A stretch of DNA of 64,000 nucleotides from Devosia sp. ZB163 (lineage in GTDB: Bacteria > Pseudomonadota > Alphaproteobacteria > Rhizobiales > Devosiaceae). The notes under the pieces are model-generated. The model was not told the DNA's origin, did no database searches, and worked only from the letters and a program-made list of their open reading frames with translations. The position numbers were made by a program, and so were the translations under genes. The stretch is taken from positions 1-64,000 of the forward strand of contig NZ_JAQRMY010000001.1 of the NCBI RefSeq assembly GCF_028613635.1, given 5' to 3'. Of this stretch, positions 8,507 to 17,217 are shown piece after piece (position 1 is the stretch's first letter; each line of letters starts with the position of its first letter).

Positions 8507-9801
8507 TGGCAATCATCCAAGCAGTCTTCGGCGAGCAGGGTCAGAGCCTCGAGGCGATGATGCTCGAGATCGGCCGCCGCGCCCGCGCTGCCGCCGACAA
8601 GCTCGCCTTCGCCGATCCCACAACCAAGACCAGGGCGCTCCACGCCGCCGCCGACGCGCTCGACAGCCGGCGCGACGACATCCTCTCGGCCAACGCGCTC
8701 GACATGCGCGCCGCCGAAGGCAAGGGCATCTCCAAGGCCTTCCTCGAGCGTCTGCAGCTCAACGACAAGCGCATCGACGGCATCATCGAGGGCCTGCGCA
8801 CCATCGCCGATCTGCCCGATCCGGTCGGACGCGTCCTCGCCGACTGGACCCGACCCAACGGTCTCAACATCCGCCGCGTCGCCACCCCGCTCGGCGTCAT
8901 CGGCGTCATCTTCGAGAGCCGCCCGAACGTCACCGCCGATGCCGGCGCGCTGACGCTCAAGGCCGGCAATGCGGTGATCCTGCGCGGCGGCTCGGACAGC
9001 GTGAACTCGACCCGCGCCATCCACGCCTGCCTCGTCGAGGGCTTGCGGGCCGCGGGCCTGCCGGCCGATGCGATCCAGATCGTCCCCACCACCGACCGCG
9101 CCGCCGTCGGCGAGATGCTGCGCGGGCTCGGTGGCAGCATCGACGTCATCGTGCCGCGCGGCGGCAAGACGCTCGTCGCGCGCGTCCAGGAAGAGGCGCG
9201 CGTGCCCGTCTTCGCTCACCTCGAAGGCATCTGCCACACCTATATCGACAGCTCGGCCACGCTCGACATGGCCGTGTCCGTCACCGTCAACGCCAAGATG
9301 CGCCGCACCGGCATCTGCGGCGCCACCGAGACGCTGCTCGTCCACAAGGATGTGGTCGCCACTCACCTCAAGCCCGTCATCGACGCCCTGATCGCCAGGG
9401 GCTGCGAGATTCGCGGCGATGAAACCGTGATGGCGATGGTCCCCGCGGCCCGTCCCGCCACCGAGGAAGACTGGCGCACCGAGTATGAGGACGCGATACT
9501 CTCGGTGAAGGTCGTCGCCGATGTCGGCGAGGCCATCGCACATATCGGCAAGTACTCCTCGCACCACACCGAGGCGATCATCTCCGAGGACCCGGCCTCC
9601 GTCGCCCGCTTCTTCAACGAGATCGACAGCGCCATCCTGCTCCACAATGCCTCGACGCAGTTCGCCGACGGCGGCGAATTCGGCTTCGGCGGCGAGATCG
9701 GCATCGCCACCGGCAAGTTCCACGCCCGCGGCCCGGTCGGCGTCGAGCAGCTCTGCTCGTTCAAATACCTCGTCGAAGGCAACGGACAGACAAGGCCTTG
9801 A
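8506..9801 (+). CDS. proA: Gamma-glutamyl phosphate reductase
   Basis: A 431-aa NADPH-dependent aldehyde-dehydrogenase-fold enzyme that converts gamma-glutamyl phosphate to glutamate semialdehyde in proline synthesis. Visible landmarks are [27 protein letters not shown] and the catalytic cysteine in [12 protein letters not shown]. The C-terminus [11 protein letters not shown]...GPVGVEQL is typical. It is translationally coupled to proB. A large inverted repeat follows its stop and separates it from nadD. Confidence 0.97.
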   Translation: MAIIQAVFGEQGQSLEAMMLEIGRRARAAADKLAFADPTTKTRALHAAADALDSRRDDILSANALDMRAAEGKGISKAFLERLQLNDKRIDGIIEGLRTIADLPDPVGRVLADWTRPNGLNIRRVATPLGVIGVIFESRPNVTADAGALTLKAGNAVILRGGSDSVNSTRAIHACLVEGLRAAGLPADAIQIVPTTDRAAVGEMLRGLGGSIDVIVPRGGKTLVARVQEEARVPVFAHLEGICHTYIDSSATLDMAVSVTVNAKMRRTGICGATETLLVHKDVVATHLKPVIDALIARGCEIRGDETVMAMVPAARPATEEDWRTEYEDAILSVKVVADVGEAIAHIGKYSSHHTEAIISEDPASVARFFNEIDSAILLHNASTQFADGGEFGFGGEIGIATGKFHARGPVGVEQLCSFKYLVEGNGQTRP

Positions 9802-9821
9802 ACCCAGAGCACTTGGCCAGG

Positions 9822-9925
9822 CCCCTCACCCTGGCCCTCTCCCCGGAGGGGCGAGGGGACGATAGGACCACCGCCCGTGCAACAACGCCCCCTCGCCCCT
9901 CTGGGGAGAGGGTCGGGGTGAGGGG
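9822..9925. repeat. Large inverted repeat of dispersed CCCTCACCC/TCTCCCC family
   Basis: Two 37-base arms (9822-9858 and 9889-9925) match inversely at 34 of 37 positions around a 30-base centre. Each arm itself contains the CTCTCCCC-GGGGCGAGGGG half-palindrome. There is no T-run. It belongs to the class of GC-rich intergenic palindromes scattered in Hyphomicrobiales genomes. It lies between proA and nadD and could act as an mRNA stabiliser or weak terminator. Confidence 0.75.
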
Positions 9926-9958
9926 CGCCCCGCGGCCGGCGAGGGATGCCAGGCGCAC

Positions 9959-10582
9959 ATGACCCTCCCCCCCGACATAACCGCCCTCCCCCCCTGCGGC
10001 TCCGGCCTGCGCGTCGGCCTCTTCGGCGGCAGCTTCAACCCGATCCACGAGGGCCACCGGCTCGTCGCCGAGCAGTGCCTGAAGCGCCTCGCCCTCGACG
10101 CGGTTTGGCTGCTCGTCACCCCGGGCAATCCGCTGAAGGACCATGACGAACTGGCCCCGCTCGAGACCCGCGTCCACGCGGCCCGCGAGCTCACCGCCAA
10201 CCCCCGTATCCACGCCACCGGCGTCGAGGCCGTGCATAATTTCCGCTACACCGTCGATACGCTCGAATGGCTCGTCGCCGCCTGTCCCGACACCCGCTTC
10301 GTCTGGATCATGGGGGCCGACAATCTGAGCCAGTTCGACCGCTGGGAGCGCTGGCAGGATATCGCGGCGCTGATGCCGATCGCCGTCTATGCCCGCCCCG
10401 GCTCGACCTTCCGCGCCACGGTTTCGAAGGCCGCCGTCGCACTCAAGAAGCACCGCCTGCCCGAAGCCGAAGCCGAGGCGCTGGCCTCGCGCGAGCCCCC
10501 CGCCTGGGTGTATCTCCACGGCATCACCTCACCCCAGTCTTCGAGCGCGATCCGCGCCCGCCGCACTGCCGAGGCAAATTGA
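9959..10582 (+). CDS. nadD: Nicotinate-nucleotide adenylyltransferase
   Basis: A 207-aa enzyme that adenylylates nicotinate mononucleotide in NAD synthesis. The nucleotidyl-transferase motif GLFGGSFNPIHEGH (with HxGH) is near the N-terminus, WIMGADNLSQFDRW lies mid-protein, and the SSSAIRAR signature is near the C-terminus. ATG 9959 is chosen because the catalytic strand begins about 20 residues later, as in close relatives. It is followed by the rsfS-rlmH pair, a conserved neighbourhood, but with 180 bases of leader between. Confidence 0.95.
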   Translation: MTLPPDITALPPCGSGLRVGLFGGSFNPIHEGHRLVAEQCLKRLALDAVWLLVTPGNPLKDHDELAPLETRVHAARELTANPRIHATGVEAVHNFRYTVDTLEWLVAACPDTRFVWIMGADNLSQFDRWERWQDIAALMPIAVYARPGSTFRATVSKAAVALKKHRLPEAEAEALASREPPAWVYLHGITSPQSSSAIRARRTAEAN

Positions 10583-10632
10583 ATCGACCGCTCGCCTTGC
10601 AGAACGGGGCGCAAAGCGTCATATTGAGAGTG

Positions 10633-10765
10633 TAGTGGCTATTTTTGCCACTAAAGATGGGATTGCACCGATAGCTACGCAGTTGCGAGCCTTTCGACCC
10701 AACAACCAAGGACAGCTGAAACACGCATGACCCATGCTTGTGTCGCATGGGCTGAGGCCGCTTGA
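10633..10765 (+). promoter_or_regulatory. rsfS leader: two 7-bp/7-nt hairpins and a 12-codon ORF
   Basis: Two perfect small hairpins precede rsfS. TAGTGGC/GCCACTA lies at 10633-10653 with loop TATTTTT; CCCATGC/GCATGGG lies at 10731-10751 with loop TTGTGTC. The second ends directly against the rsfS ribosome-binding site (CTGAGG, 10752-10757). A short ORF at 10727-10765 would encode MTHACVAWAEAA, and its stop overlaps the rsfS ATG (TGATG). This arrangement would allow translational coupling or leader control, but nothing proves that the peptide is made. Confidence 0.35.
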
Positions 10766-11154
10766 TGGCTCAGCCCAGGAAGAACACCGAAACCGCCCCG
10801 GCGGCCGAAATTGCCCCGGAACCCCACATGATCGATCTGGTTCTGAAAAGCCTTGACGATGCCAAGGCAGAGCAGACCGTCGCCATCGATATCGCCGGCA
10901 AGTCGTCGCTGACCGACCACATGGTCGTCACGTCCGGCCGCTCGAACCGTCACGTCAGTGCAGTCGCCGACCAGCTGGTGAAAGCGCTGCGCGAGCATGG
11001 CTTCGGCAAGCCGCGGATCGAGGGCCTGCCGCACGCGGACTGGGTGCTGGTCGATGCCGGTGACGTCATCGTCCATATCTTCCGGCCCGAAGTGCGCGAG
11101 TTCTACAACATCGAGAAGATGTGGGCGGTCGATTTCGCCGCCGACGGCCGCTAG
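10765..11154 (+). CDS. rsfS: Ribosomal silencing factor RsfS
   Basis: A 129-aa Iojap/DUF143 protein that binds L14 and blocks subunit joining when nutrients are scarce. The conserved core runs from IDLVLKSLDDAKAEQ through DHMVVTSGRSNRHVSA and GLPHADWVLVDAGDVIVHIF to the end EVREFYNIEKMW. I prefer the ATG at 10765 over the TTG at 10762; it is preceded by CTGAGG at 7 bases. The N-terminal 20 residues are Ala/Pro-rich and outside the domain. rlmH follows closely, as in most bacteria. Confidence 0.95.
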   Translation: MAQPRKNTETAPAAEIAPEPHMIDLVLKSLDDAKAEQTVAIDIAGKSSLTDHMVVTSGRSNRHVSAVADQLVKALREHGFGKPRIEGLPHADWVLVDAGDVIVHIFRPEVREFYNIEKMWAVDFAADGR

Positions 11155-11175
11155 GCAACCTGCGGCCGTCCCGCC

Positions 11176-11655
11176 TTGCGCATTGCCATAGCCGCCATCG
11201 GCCGGATGAAGCAGGGCCCCGAGCGCGAACTGGTTTCGCGCTATCTCGACCGCGCCCGGGCGGCCGGCAAACCGCTTGCGCTCACCGGCTTCGATATCCT
11301 CGAATTCGCCGAGTCGCGCGCCGCGACAGCCGATAGCCGCAAGGCCGACGAGGGCGCGACGCTGCGCTCCGCCCTTCCCGAAGGCATCCGCATCGCCCTC
11401 GACGAACGCGGCAAGACCATTGGCTCTGCCGCATTCGCCACCCAGCTCGCCCGCTGGCGCGATGATGGCCGCCCGGCCGTCAGCTTCGTCATCGGCGGCG
11501 CCGACGGGCTCGATCCTGCCTTCGTCCAGGAAGCCGACCTGACGTTGAGCTTTTCTCCGCTCACCTGGCCGCACCAGTTGGTCCGCATCATGCTGGCCGA
11601 GCAGCTCTATCGCACCACCACCATCCTGTCGGGCCACCCCTACCATCGGGAGTGA
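11176..11655 (+). CDS. rlmH: 23S rRNA (pseudouridine-1915-N3)-methyltransferase
   Basis: A 159-aa SPOUT methyltransferase that modifies m3Psi1915 in helix 69 on the assembled 70S ribosome. Motifs are FVIGGADGL, the knot motif LTLSFSPLTWPHQLVRIMLA, and the invariant C-terminus YRTTTILSGHPYHRE. The start is TTG at 11176, since MRIAIAAIGRMK is the family N-terminus and no ATG or GTG fits; this suggests weak initiation. It lies 21 bases after rsfS. Confidence 0.95.
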   Translation: MRIAIAAIGRMKQGPERELVSRYLDRARAAGKPLALTGFDILEFAESRAATADSRKADEGATLRSALPEGIRIALDERGKTIGSAAFATQLARWRDDGRPAVSFVIGGADGLDPAFVQEADLTLSFSPLTWPHQLVRIMLAEQLYRTTTILSGHPYHRE

Positions 11656-11685
11656 CGGCTCGTCGAAACGTCAGTGAAGACAAGC

Positions 11686-12483
11686 ATGCAGAAGCCGATC
11701 GTCCACCACATTCCCGTCTGCCCTTTCTCGCAGCGGCTCGAGATCATGCTGGCCCTGAAAGGACGGCGGGACGCGGTGACGTTCTCGGTCGTCGACATCA
11801 CGCGCCCCCGCTCGGCTGAACTGCTGAAACTGAGCGGCGGCAGCACTGCACTGCCGATCCTCGAAACTGCGGACGGGGTGCTGAAGGAAAGCCTCGTCAT
11901 CCTCCGCTATTTCGACGAGATCTTCCCCGAAACGCCGATTGCCCGGGCGACGCCCTACGAGCGGGCCGTCGAGAACATGCTGATCGCCATGGAGGGCGAC
12001 TTCACATCGAGCGGCTACCGGCTGGTGATGAACCAGGATCCGGCCCGGCGCGTGGCGCTGCATGACGCGGTCCTGGCCCAGTATCGGCGGATCGAGGCGT
12101 TTCTTGCGACCCACAATCCCGACGGGACGTTCCTGTTCGACCGCTTCGGGCTGGCGGAGGCCGTCTTCACCCCCATGTTCGTGCGCTTCTCGTTCCTCGA
12201 GTATTTCGAGGCGTTCGACCTGCCGGCCGAGGGCTATGAACGGGTCCGCCGCTGGCGCGCCGCCTGCCTCGCGCATCCTGCAGCGCAGCAGGTGAGCAGC
12301 GAGGAAGTGGTGAAGGCCTACTATGACTATGCGCGCGGCGCAGGCAACGGCGCGCTGCCGATGGGCCGGACGCTCTCCAGCTTCGTCTTCGAGCCGAGCT
12401 GGCGTGTGCGCCCGTGGCCGCCCAAGGACAAGTATGGTCCCGGCGCGACTGATGCGGAACTCGGACTGGTTGCGGCTGGCTGA
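11686..12483 (+). CDS. Glutathione S-transferase family protein
   Basis: A 265-aa protein with an N-terminal thioredoxin-like domain (residues about 1-80: IPVCPFSQRLEIMLALKG, TALPILE, KESLVILRYFDE) and an all-alpha C-terminal domain. The CPFS motif places a cysteine where active-site cysteines sit in omega-class and related GSTs. It probably acts as a glutathione-dependent thioltransferase or reductase; the substrate is unknown. ATG 11686 is chosen; GTG 11674 in the same frame is possible. It runs in the same direction as rlmH and envC but is not an obvious operon partner of either. Confidence 0.8.
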   Translation: MQKPIVHHIPVCPFSQRLEIMLALKGRRDAVTFSVVDITRPRSAELLKLSGGSTALPILETADGVLKESLVILRYFDEIFPETPIARATPYERAVENMLIAMEGDFTSSGYRLVMNQDPARRVALHDAVLAQYRRIEAFLATHNPDGTFLFDRFGLAEAVFTPMFVRFSFLEYFEAFDLPAEGYERVRRWRAACLAHPAAQQVSSEEVVKAYYDYARGAGNGALPMGRTLSSFVFEPSWRVRPWPPKDKYGPGATDAELGLVAAG

Positions 12484-12597
12484 GCTGCTGGGCGCCTCGT
12501 CGGCTGACGAGCAGGCCACGCAAAAGACAAAACGTCGGGATAAGGGCCTTCTGCGCTATGGTCGCACAATCATGATTCGGATGGGACTGAAGATCTG

Positions 12598-14043
12598 ATG
12601 CCGGCAAAAGGCTGGTCGAGACATGCTGTCGCTGGAGGTACCCTCCTGGCGCTTGTGCTCGGCACCGCGAGCCTCGCCCAGCAGTCCACCGAACCGGCAG
12701 CGCCGGCCCCCGAGGTCACCACGCCCGCTCCGGCCGCCGGCGAACCGCCCGCCGCCCTAGCCCCGGCGACCGACCTGAACCTGCGCCCCTCGGTCGATTC
12801 CACGGCTCCAGCCGCTCCCGCCGACCCCGAGATGGCGGCCCAGCAGCAGGCGCTCGACCAGATCGAGGCCTCGATCTCCATTTCCAAGGAGCGCGCCGAC
12901 GCCCTGAAGAAGGAGATCGTCGACATGCAGGGCGATCGCACCAAGCAGAATGCCGCGCTGATCGCCGCCGCCGCTCGCGTCAAGCGCGCCGAGGGCGACA
13001 TCGCTGTGCTCGAGGAAAAGCTCGGCGACCTCATCGTCCAGGAGCTCGAAGTGCGCGGCCGCCTCGACGGCGCCGATGCCAACATTTCCAACGTCCTCGC
13101 CGCGCTCGAGCGCATCTCGCGCAACCCGCCGCCGGCCCTGATCGTCAACCCGTCCGACGCCCTCGGCTCCGCCCGCTCGGCCATCCTCATCTCGGCCATC
13201 CTGCCCGAGCTGCGGGGCAAGGCCGATCTTGTGATGGCCGACCTCGCCAAGCTCAGCGAGATCAAGTCCGCTGCCGTCAAGCAGCAGGAGCAGCTCGAAG
13301 CCAATCTGCACATCCTCGAGGAGGAGCAGCTTCGCATCGCGAGCCTGATCGCCGCCCGCAAGGAAAACGAGAACCGGGCCACGATCGCGCTGGCCGCCGA
13401 GGAGGCCGAGGCCCAGGCCCTCGCCGACAAGGCGACCTCGCTCAAGCAGTTGATCGACGATCTGCAGAAGCGCGCCGTCGCCGTCAACGCTGCCGCCGAG
13501 GCAACTGCGACCGCCAATGCCGGCGGCCCCGCGCCGACCCTCGACCAGGAGACGGTGCGCCTCGCCCTCGCCAATACCGACCGCAGCGAGCCTGCCGTGC
13601 CCTTCGCCCAGGCCAGGGGCTTTCTCACCATGCCCTCGAGCGGCGTGACCGTGATCGATTATGGCGCCGGCGACGGCTTCGGCGGCATCTCGCGCGGCCT
13701 CTCGGTCGTCACCCGCGCCGACGCCCAGGTGGTGTCCCCGGCCGATGGCTGGGTGCTATTTGCCGGCGAGTACCTTAATTATGGCCAGATCGTCATTCTC
13801 AATACTGGCCAGGATTACACCATGCTTCTCGCCGGGCTGGCCAAGGTCGATGTGCAGATCGGTCAGTTTGTGATGATGGGAGAACCCGTCGGCACCATGG
13901 GGTCACAGACAATTGGCCGTACCGTTGCGACCAGTGCTGGAGTCTCCCGCCCGACCCTCTATATTGAAATGCGAAAGAACAACGAGCCGGTAGACCCCAC
14001 AGGATGGTGGGCGACGGTCTCGGTTCCAACCCAAAGTGGATGA
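12598..14043 (+). CDS. EnvC-like murein hydrolase activator (degenerate LytM/M23)
   Basis: A 481-aa exported protein. A signal or anchor segment lies at residues about 8-28, and an Ala/Pro-rich linker follows. A long Glu/Lys/Ala-rich coiled coil runs over residues about 80-300, and a LytM/M23 fold over residues about 345-478. The usual zinc ligands are replaced: HxH is seen as LYIEMRKN, and the first HxxxD position as GISRGLS. This matches EnvC-type activators of amidases rather than active endopeptidases. It lies just before ctpA (stop to ATG 4 bases), a conserved envelope pair in this order. It is likely to control septal peptidoglycan splitting. Confidence 0.88.
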   Translation: MPAKGWSRHAVAGGTLLALVLGTASLAQQSTEPAAPAPEVTTPAPAAGEPPAALAPATDLNLRPSVDSTAPAAPADPEMAAQQQALDQIEASISISKERADALKKEIVDMQGDRTKQNAALIAAAARVKRAEGDIAVLEEKLGDLIVQELEVRGRLDGADANISNVLAALERISRNPPPALIVNPSDALGSARSAILISAILPELRGKADLVMADLAKLSEIKSAAVKQQEQLEANLHILEEEQLRIASLIAARKENENRATIALAAEEAEAQALADKATSLKQLIDDLQKRAVAVNAAAEATATANAGGPAPTLDQETVRLALANTDRSEPAVPFAQARGFLTMPSSGVTVIDYGAGDGFGGISRGLSVVTRADAQVVSPADGWVLFAGEYLNYGQIVILNTGQDYTMLLAGLAKVDVQIGQFVMMGEPVGTMGSQTIGRTVATSAGVSRPTLYIEMRKNNEPVDPTGWWATVSVPTQSG

Positions 14044-14047
14044 TTTG

Positions 14048-15397
14048 ATGCGCCTGACGCCCCTCCGCATTGTCGCTTCGATGGCAGCTGTGTTTACGCT
14101 CGGCCTCGCCTGCGCCCCGCTGATCGCGCAGGACCAGACGCCCCAGGACACGCCGGCCGAAGTCGCCGGTCCCCGTACATCGGACGAGGTTTACTCCGAT
14201 CTCGACCTGTTCGGCGAGGTCTTCGACCGCATACGCGCCGAGTATGTCGAGGCGCCCGATGAGCGTAAGCTCATCCACGCCGCGCTTCAGGGCATGCTGA
14301 CCTCGCTCGACCCGCATTCGGGTTACATGGAGCCGGTCGAGTACTCCGACGTCCAGGAGGATACCTCCGGCCAGTTCGGCGGCCTCGGCATCGAGGTCCA
14401 GATGGAAGACGGCGTGATCAAGGTCGTCACTCCCATCGACGATACCCCCGCCGCCAAGGCCGGCATCCTTGCCGGCGACTACATCGTCGAACTCGACGGC
14501 ACGCAGATCCAGGGCCTGACCCTCGATCAGGCCGTCGAGAAGATGCGCGGCCAGATCGGCACCAAGATCAAGGTGACCGTGGTGCGCGAAGGCGTATCCG
14601 AGCCGCTCACCTTCGAGCTCACCCGCGACATCATCGCGACCCGCGCCGCCCGCCTCACCATGCAGGACGACGTGGCCGTGATCCGTCTCGCCCGCTTCTC
14701 CGAGCAGGCCTTCCCGGGCATCCAGAAGGCCATCGATGACGCCTACAAGCAGCTTGGCAAGGCGCCCAAGGGCATCGTGCTCGACCTGCGCAACAATCCG
14801 GGCGGCCTCGTCGACCAGGCGGTGTTCGTCTCCGACGCCTTCCTCAAGCAGGGCGCAGTCGTTCTGACCCGCGGCCGCATCGAGCAGGAAAGCGCGCGCT
14901 ACGACGCCAAGCCGGACGCGCTCGACGAGAAGCTCGCCCAGATACCGATGGTCGTGCTCGTCAACGGCGGCTCCGCCTCAGCGGCCGAGATCGTCGCCGG
15001 TGCCCTGCAGGACCACAAGCGCGCCACCGTCGTCGGCACGCGCTCGTTCGGCAAGGGTTCGGTGCAGTCGATCATCCCGCTTGGTCCCGATGGCGCCATG
15101 CGCCTGACCACGGCGCGCTACTACACGCCGAACAACCGCTCGATCCAGGCGGCCGGCATCCAGCCCGATATCGTCATCACCCAGGACGTCCCCGACGAAT
15201 TCAAGGGTCGTGACGAGATCATCGGCGAGGCCGCCCTGCCGGGCGAGATCGGCGGCGGCACCGAAGAGCGCGCCACTGTCGGCTCGTCGGTCTACGTCCC
15301 GGCCGAGGCCGACAAGGACAACCAGCTGCAATACGCCATCAAGCTGATCCAGGGCACCGAGACCAACGAGGCCTTCCCGCCCAAGGCCGCGGGCTGA
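14048..15397 (+). CDS. ctpA: C-terminal processing peptidase (S41)
   Basis: A 449-aa periplasmic serine protease. The signal peptide is at residues 1-28. A PDZ domain spans about 100-190 (GLGIEVQMEDGVIKVV...PAAKAGILAGDYI), followed by the tail-specific protease domain. The catalytic Ser-Lys dyad is Ser311 in NGGSASAAEI and Lys336 in FGKGSVQ, with the 25-residue spacing of the family. It processes C-termini of envelope proteins or hydrolases. ATG 14048 is preferred to an upstream in-frame codon because it begins a clean signal peptide. Close coupling to envC supports a role in regulating peptidoglycan hydrolysis. Confidence 0.95.
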   Translation: MRLTPLRIVASMAAVFTLGLACAPLIAQDQTPQDTPAEVAGPRTSDEVYSDLDLFGEVFDRIRAEYVEAPDERKLIHAALQGMLTSLDPHSGYMEPVEYSDVQEDTSGQFGGLGIEVQMEDGVIKVVTPIDDTPAAKAGILAGDYIVELDGTQIQGLTLDQAVEKMRGQIGTKIKVTVVREGVSEPLTFELTRDIIATRAARLTMQDDVAVIRLARFSEQAFPGIQKAIDDAYKQLGKAPKGIVLDLRNNPGGLVDQAVFVSDAFLKQGAVVLTRGRIEQESARYDAKPDALDEKLAQIPMVVLVNGGSASAAEIVAGALQDHKRATVVGTRSFGKGSVQSIIPLGPDGAMRLTTARYYTPNNRSIQAAGIQPDIVITQDVPDEFKGRDEIIGEAALPGEIGGGTEERATVGSSVYVPAEADKDNQLQYAIKLIQGTETNEAFPPKAAG

Positions 15398-15453
15398 TCT
15401 GGGCTCAGGGTTAACGCTCCGTTACCCATTGCCCACGCACTGTGCCTGATGAC

Positions 15454-15474
15454 GGGGCGGCGATTCGCCGCCCC
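15454..15474 (+). terminator. GC hairpin between ctpA and the deacetylase gene
   Basis: A perfect 9-bp stem GGGGCGGCG/CGCCGCCCC with an ATT loop. The downstream sequence lacks a real T-run (GCTCCATTTCT), so it may attenuate transcription or stabilise the ctpA mRNA rather than end transcription fully. Confidence 0.4.
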
Positions 15475-15512
15475 GCTCCATTTCTGTCCCTCCGGGGACG
15501 CGAGGCACGCCG

Positions 15513-16640
15513 ATGACCGATCTCAGCGCCCCCTTGAAGCGCCGGAGCGCCAGGGCCCGCTCGGGCCCGCGCCTTCCCCGCCATATCCCCGTCACGCGTA
15601 TCGCCCTGGGCCTTCTCGCCATTCTCGCAATCGGCGTCGTCGCGCGCGTTGTGCTGGTCGATGATCCCGACGGTGGCCGTCCGGGCGCGACGGTCGACAT
15701 CGCCGCAAACACCGGCAACAACAGCCTTGCCGGTGCCATGGCGAGCCCGAGCACCGCGACCATCACCGCCGATCCCGAGATGTTCCCCGCCGACCAGGTC
15801 CCGGTGGTTTCGGCCACCTCCGTCAGCGACGCCGATCCTCTTCCCGATCCGGCCGCCACGGACCCCGAACTGCTCGAAGAGACCGAGTTCGGCCCCATTC
15901 CGCGCATGTCGGCCACGGGACTGCGTCCGTTCGATGCCTATGCGCGCCCCGTCGTCGCCGGGGATGGCCGGCCGCGCATCGCCCTTGTCGTCTCGGGCCT
16001 CGGCCTGAACCTCGACGGCACGCTCGAGGCCATCGAAGCCCTGCCCGATGAAGTGACGCTGGCCTTTGCTCCCTACGGCAAGACGCTCGATCGCACCGTC
16101 GGCGCGGCGCGGGTGGGCGGACACGAGATCTTCCTCGAGGTTCCGCTCGAACCCTTCGACTATCCCGACAATGACCCTGGCCCCGACACCCTGCTCACCG
16201 GCCAGGCGCCGCGCGACAACTTGCAGAAGCTCTTCCACGTCATGAGCCGTTTCCCGGGCTATGTCGGCGTGATCAACAACATGGGCGCCCGCTTCACCTC
16301 GTCCGGCGCCGATTTCGCCCCTGTGATGGAAGAATTGGGCGCGCGCGGTCTCGGCTATCTCGACGACGGCTCGTCCAACCGCTCGCTGGCGCCGCAACTG
16401 GCGCGCGCCAACCGCGTCCCCTTCGCGCGCATCGACGCCCTTGTCGACGCCAACCCGGCCCGCGAACCGATCCTGGCCGCGCTGCAGGACCTCGAGAAGA
16501 AGGCGTTGCAATCGGGTTCCGCCATCGGCATCGTCTCCGCCCTGCCCGTATCGATCGAAGCCATTGCCGATTGGGCCGCCGACCTTGCCGGCAAGGGCAT
16601 CGACCTCGTACCGGCCAGTGCTCTGATGGGAGACAGCTGA
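15513..16640 (+). CDS. Divergent polysaccharide deacetylase (DUF610/YibQ-like)
   Basis: A 375-aa inner-membrane-anchored protein. A basic N-terminus is followed by one membrane segment at residues about 29-49 and then a Pro/Ala/Thr-rich periplasmic linker. The C-terminal half is a NodB-like domain of the divergent YibQ family (RIALVVSGLGLN, EVTLAFAPYG, HEIFLEVPLEPFDYP, NNMGARFTS). Catalytic capacity in this divergent group is uncertain. In many alphaproteobacteria it lies between ctpA and rppH, as here, and overlaps rppH by one base, so it belongs to the envC-ctpA-rppH envelope block. Confidence 0.85.
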   Translation: MTDLSAPLKRRSARARSGPRLPRHIPVTRIALGLLAILAIGVVARVVLVDDPDGGRPGATVDIAANTGNNSLAGAMASPSTATITADPEMFPADQVPVVSATSVSDADPLPDPAATDPELLEETEFGPIPRMSATGLRPFDAYARPVVAGDGRPRIALVVSGLGLNLDGTLEAIEALPDEVTLAFAPYGKTLDRTVGAARVGGHEIFLEVPLEPFDYPDNDPGPDTLLTGQAPRDNLQKLFHVMSRFPGYVGVINNMGARFTSSGADFAPVMEELGARGLGYLDDGSSNRSLAPQLARANRVPFARIDALVDANPAREPILAALQDLEKKALQSGSAIGIVSALPVSIEAIADWAADLAGKGIDLVPASALMGDS

Positions 16641-17164
16641 TGCCACGCCGCGAAGACATGCCCTACCGCGACTGTGTCGGGGTTGCTGTGTTCAACCGCG
16701 AAGGCCGCGTCTTCATCGGCCGCCGCAAGGCCGAGGGCGACCCGGAAAGCTCGGCCGCGCTCGGCGCCCCCTGGCAGATGCCGCAGGGTGGCATCGACAA
16801 GGGCGAGAGCGCCATCGACGCCGCCTGGCGCGAACTCTACGAGGAAACCTCGATCCGGACCGCCGACCTCATCACCGAGGCGCCGGACTGGATCTATTAC
16901 GACCTGCCCGACGAGGCCCTCGGCATCGCGCTGAAGGGCAAGTATCGCGGCCAGCGCCAGCGCTGGTTTGCCTTCCGCTTCACCGGCGAGGAGAGCGAGA
17001 TCGACGTCGAGACCCCCGGTGGCGGCGCTCACCCGGCCGAGTTCGACAAGTGGCGCTGGGAGGAACTGGAAAAGCTCCCCGACCTCATCGTCCCCTTCAA
17101 GCGCGACGCCTACCTGCAGGTCGTCGACGCCTTCCGCAAAGTGCCGGCCGGCGTTCGGGGCTAG
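16640..17164 (+). CDS. rppH: RNA pyrophosphohydrolase
   Basis: A 174-aa Nudix hydrolase that removes pyrophosphate from 5'-triphosphate mRNA and triggers decay. It begins with the family pattern PYRDCVGVAVFNREGRVFIGRR. The Nudix box is GGIDKGESAIDAAWRELYEETSI (residues about 51-73) with the metal-binding REx2EE core. ATG 16640 overlaps the preceding stop (TGATG) and gives the standard N-terminus. Confidence 0.93.
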   Translation: MPRREDMPYRDCVGVAVFNREGRVFIGRRKAEGDPESSAALGAPWQMPQGGIDKGESAIDAAWRELYEETSIRTADLITEAPDWIYYDLPDEALGIALKGKYRGQRQRWFAFRFTGEESEIDVETPGGGAHPAEFDKWRWEELEKLPDLIVPFKRDAYLQVVDAFRKVPAGVRG

Positions 17165-17217
17165 CCACCGGGCGAATTCACTCCCGGTCCACGCCGGGGC
17201 GCGCTAGAAGCAACCGC

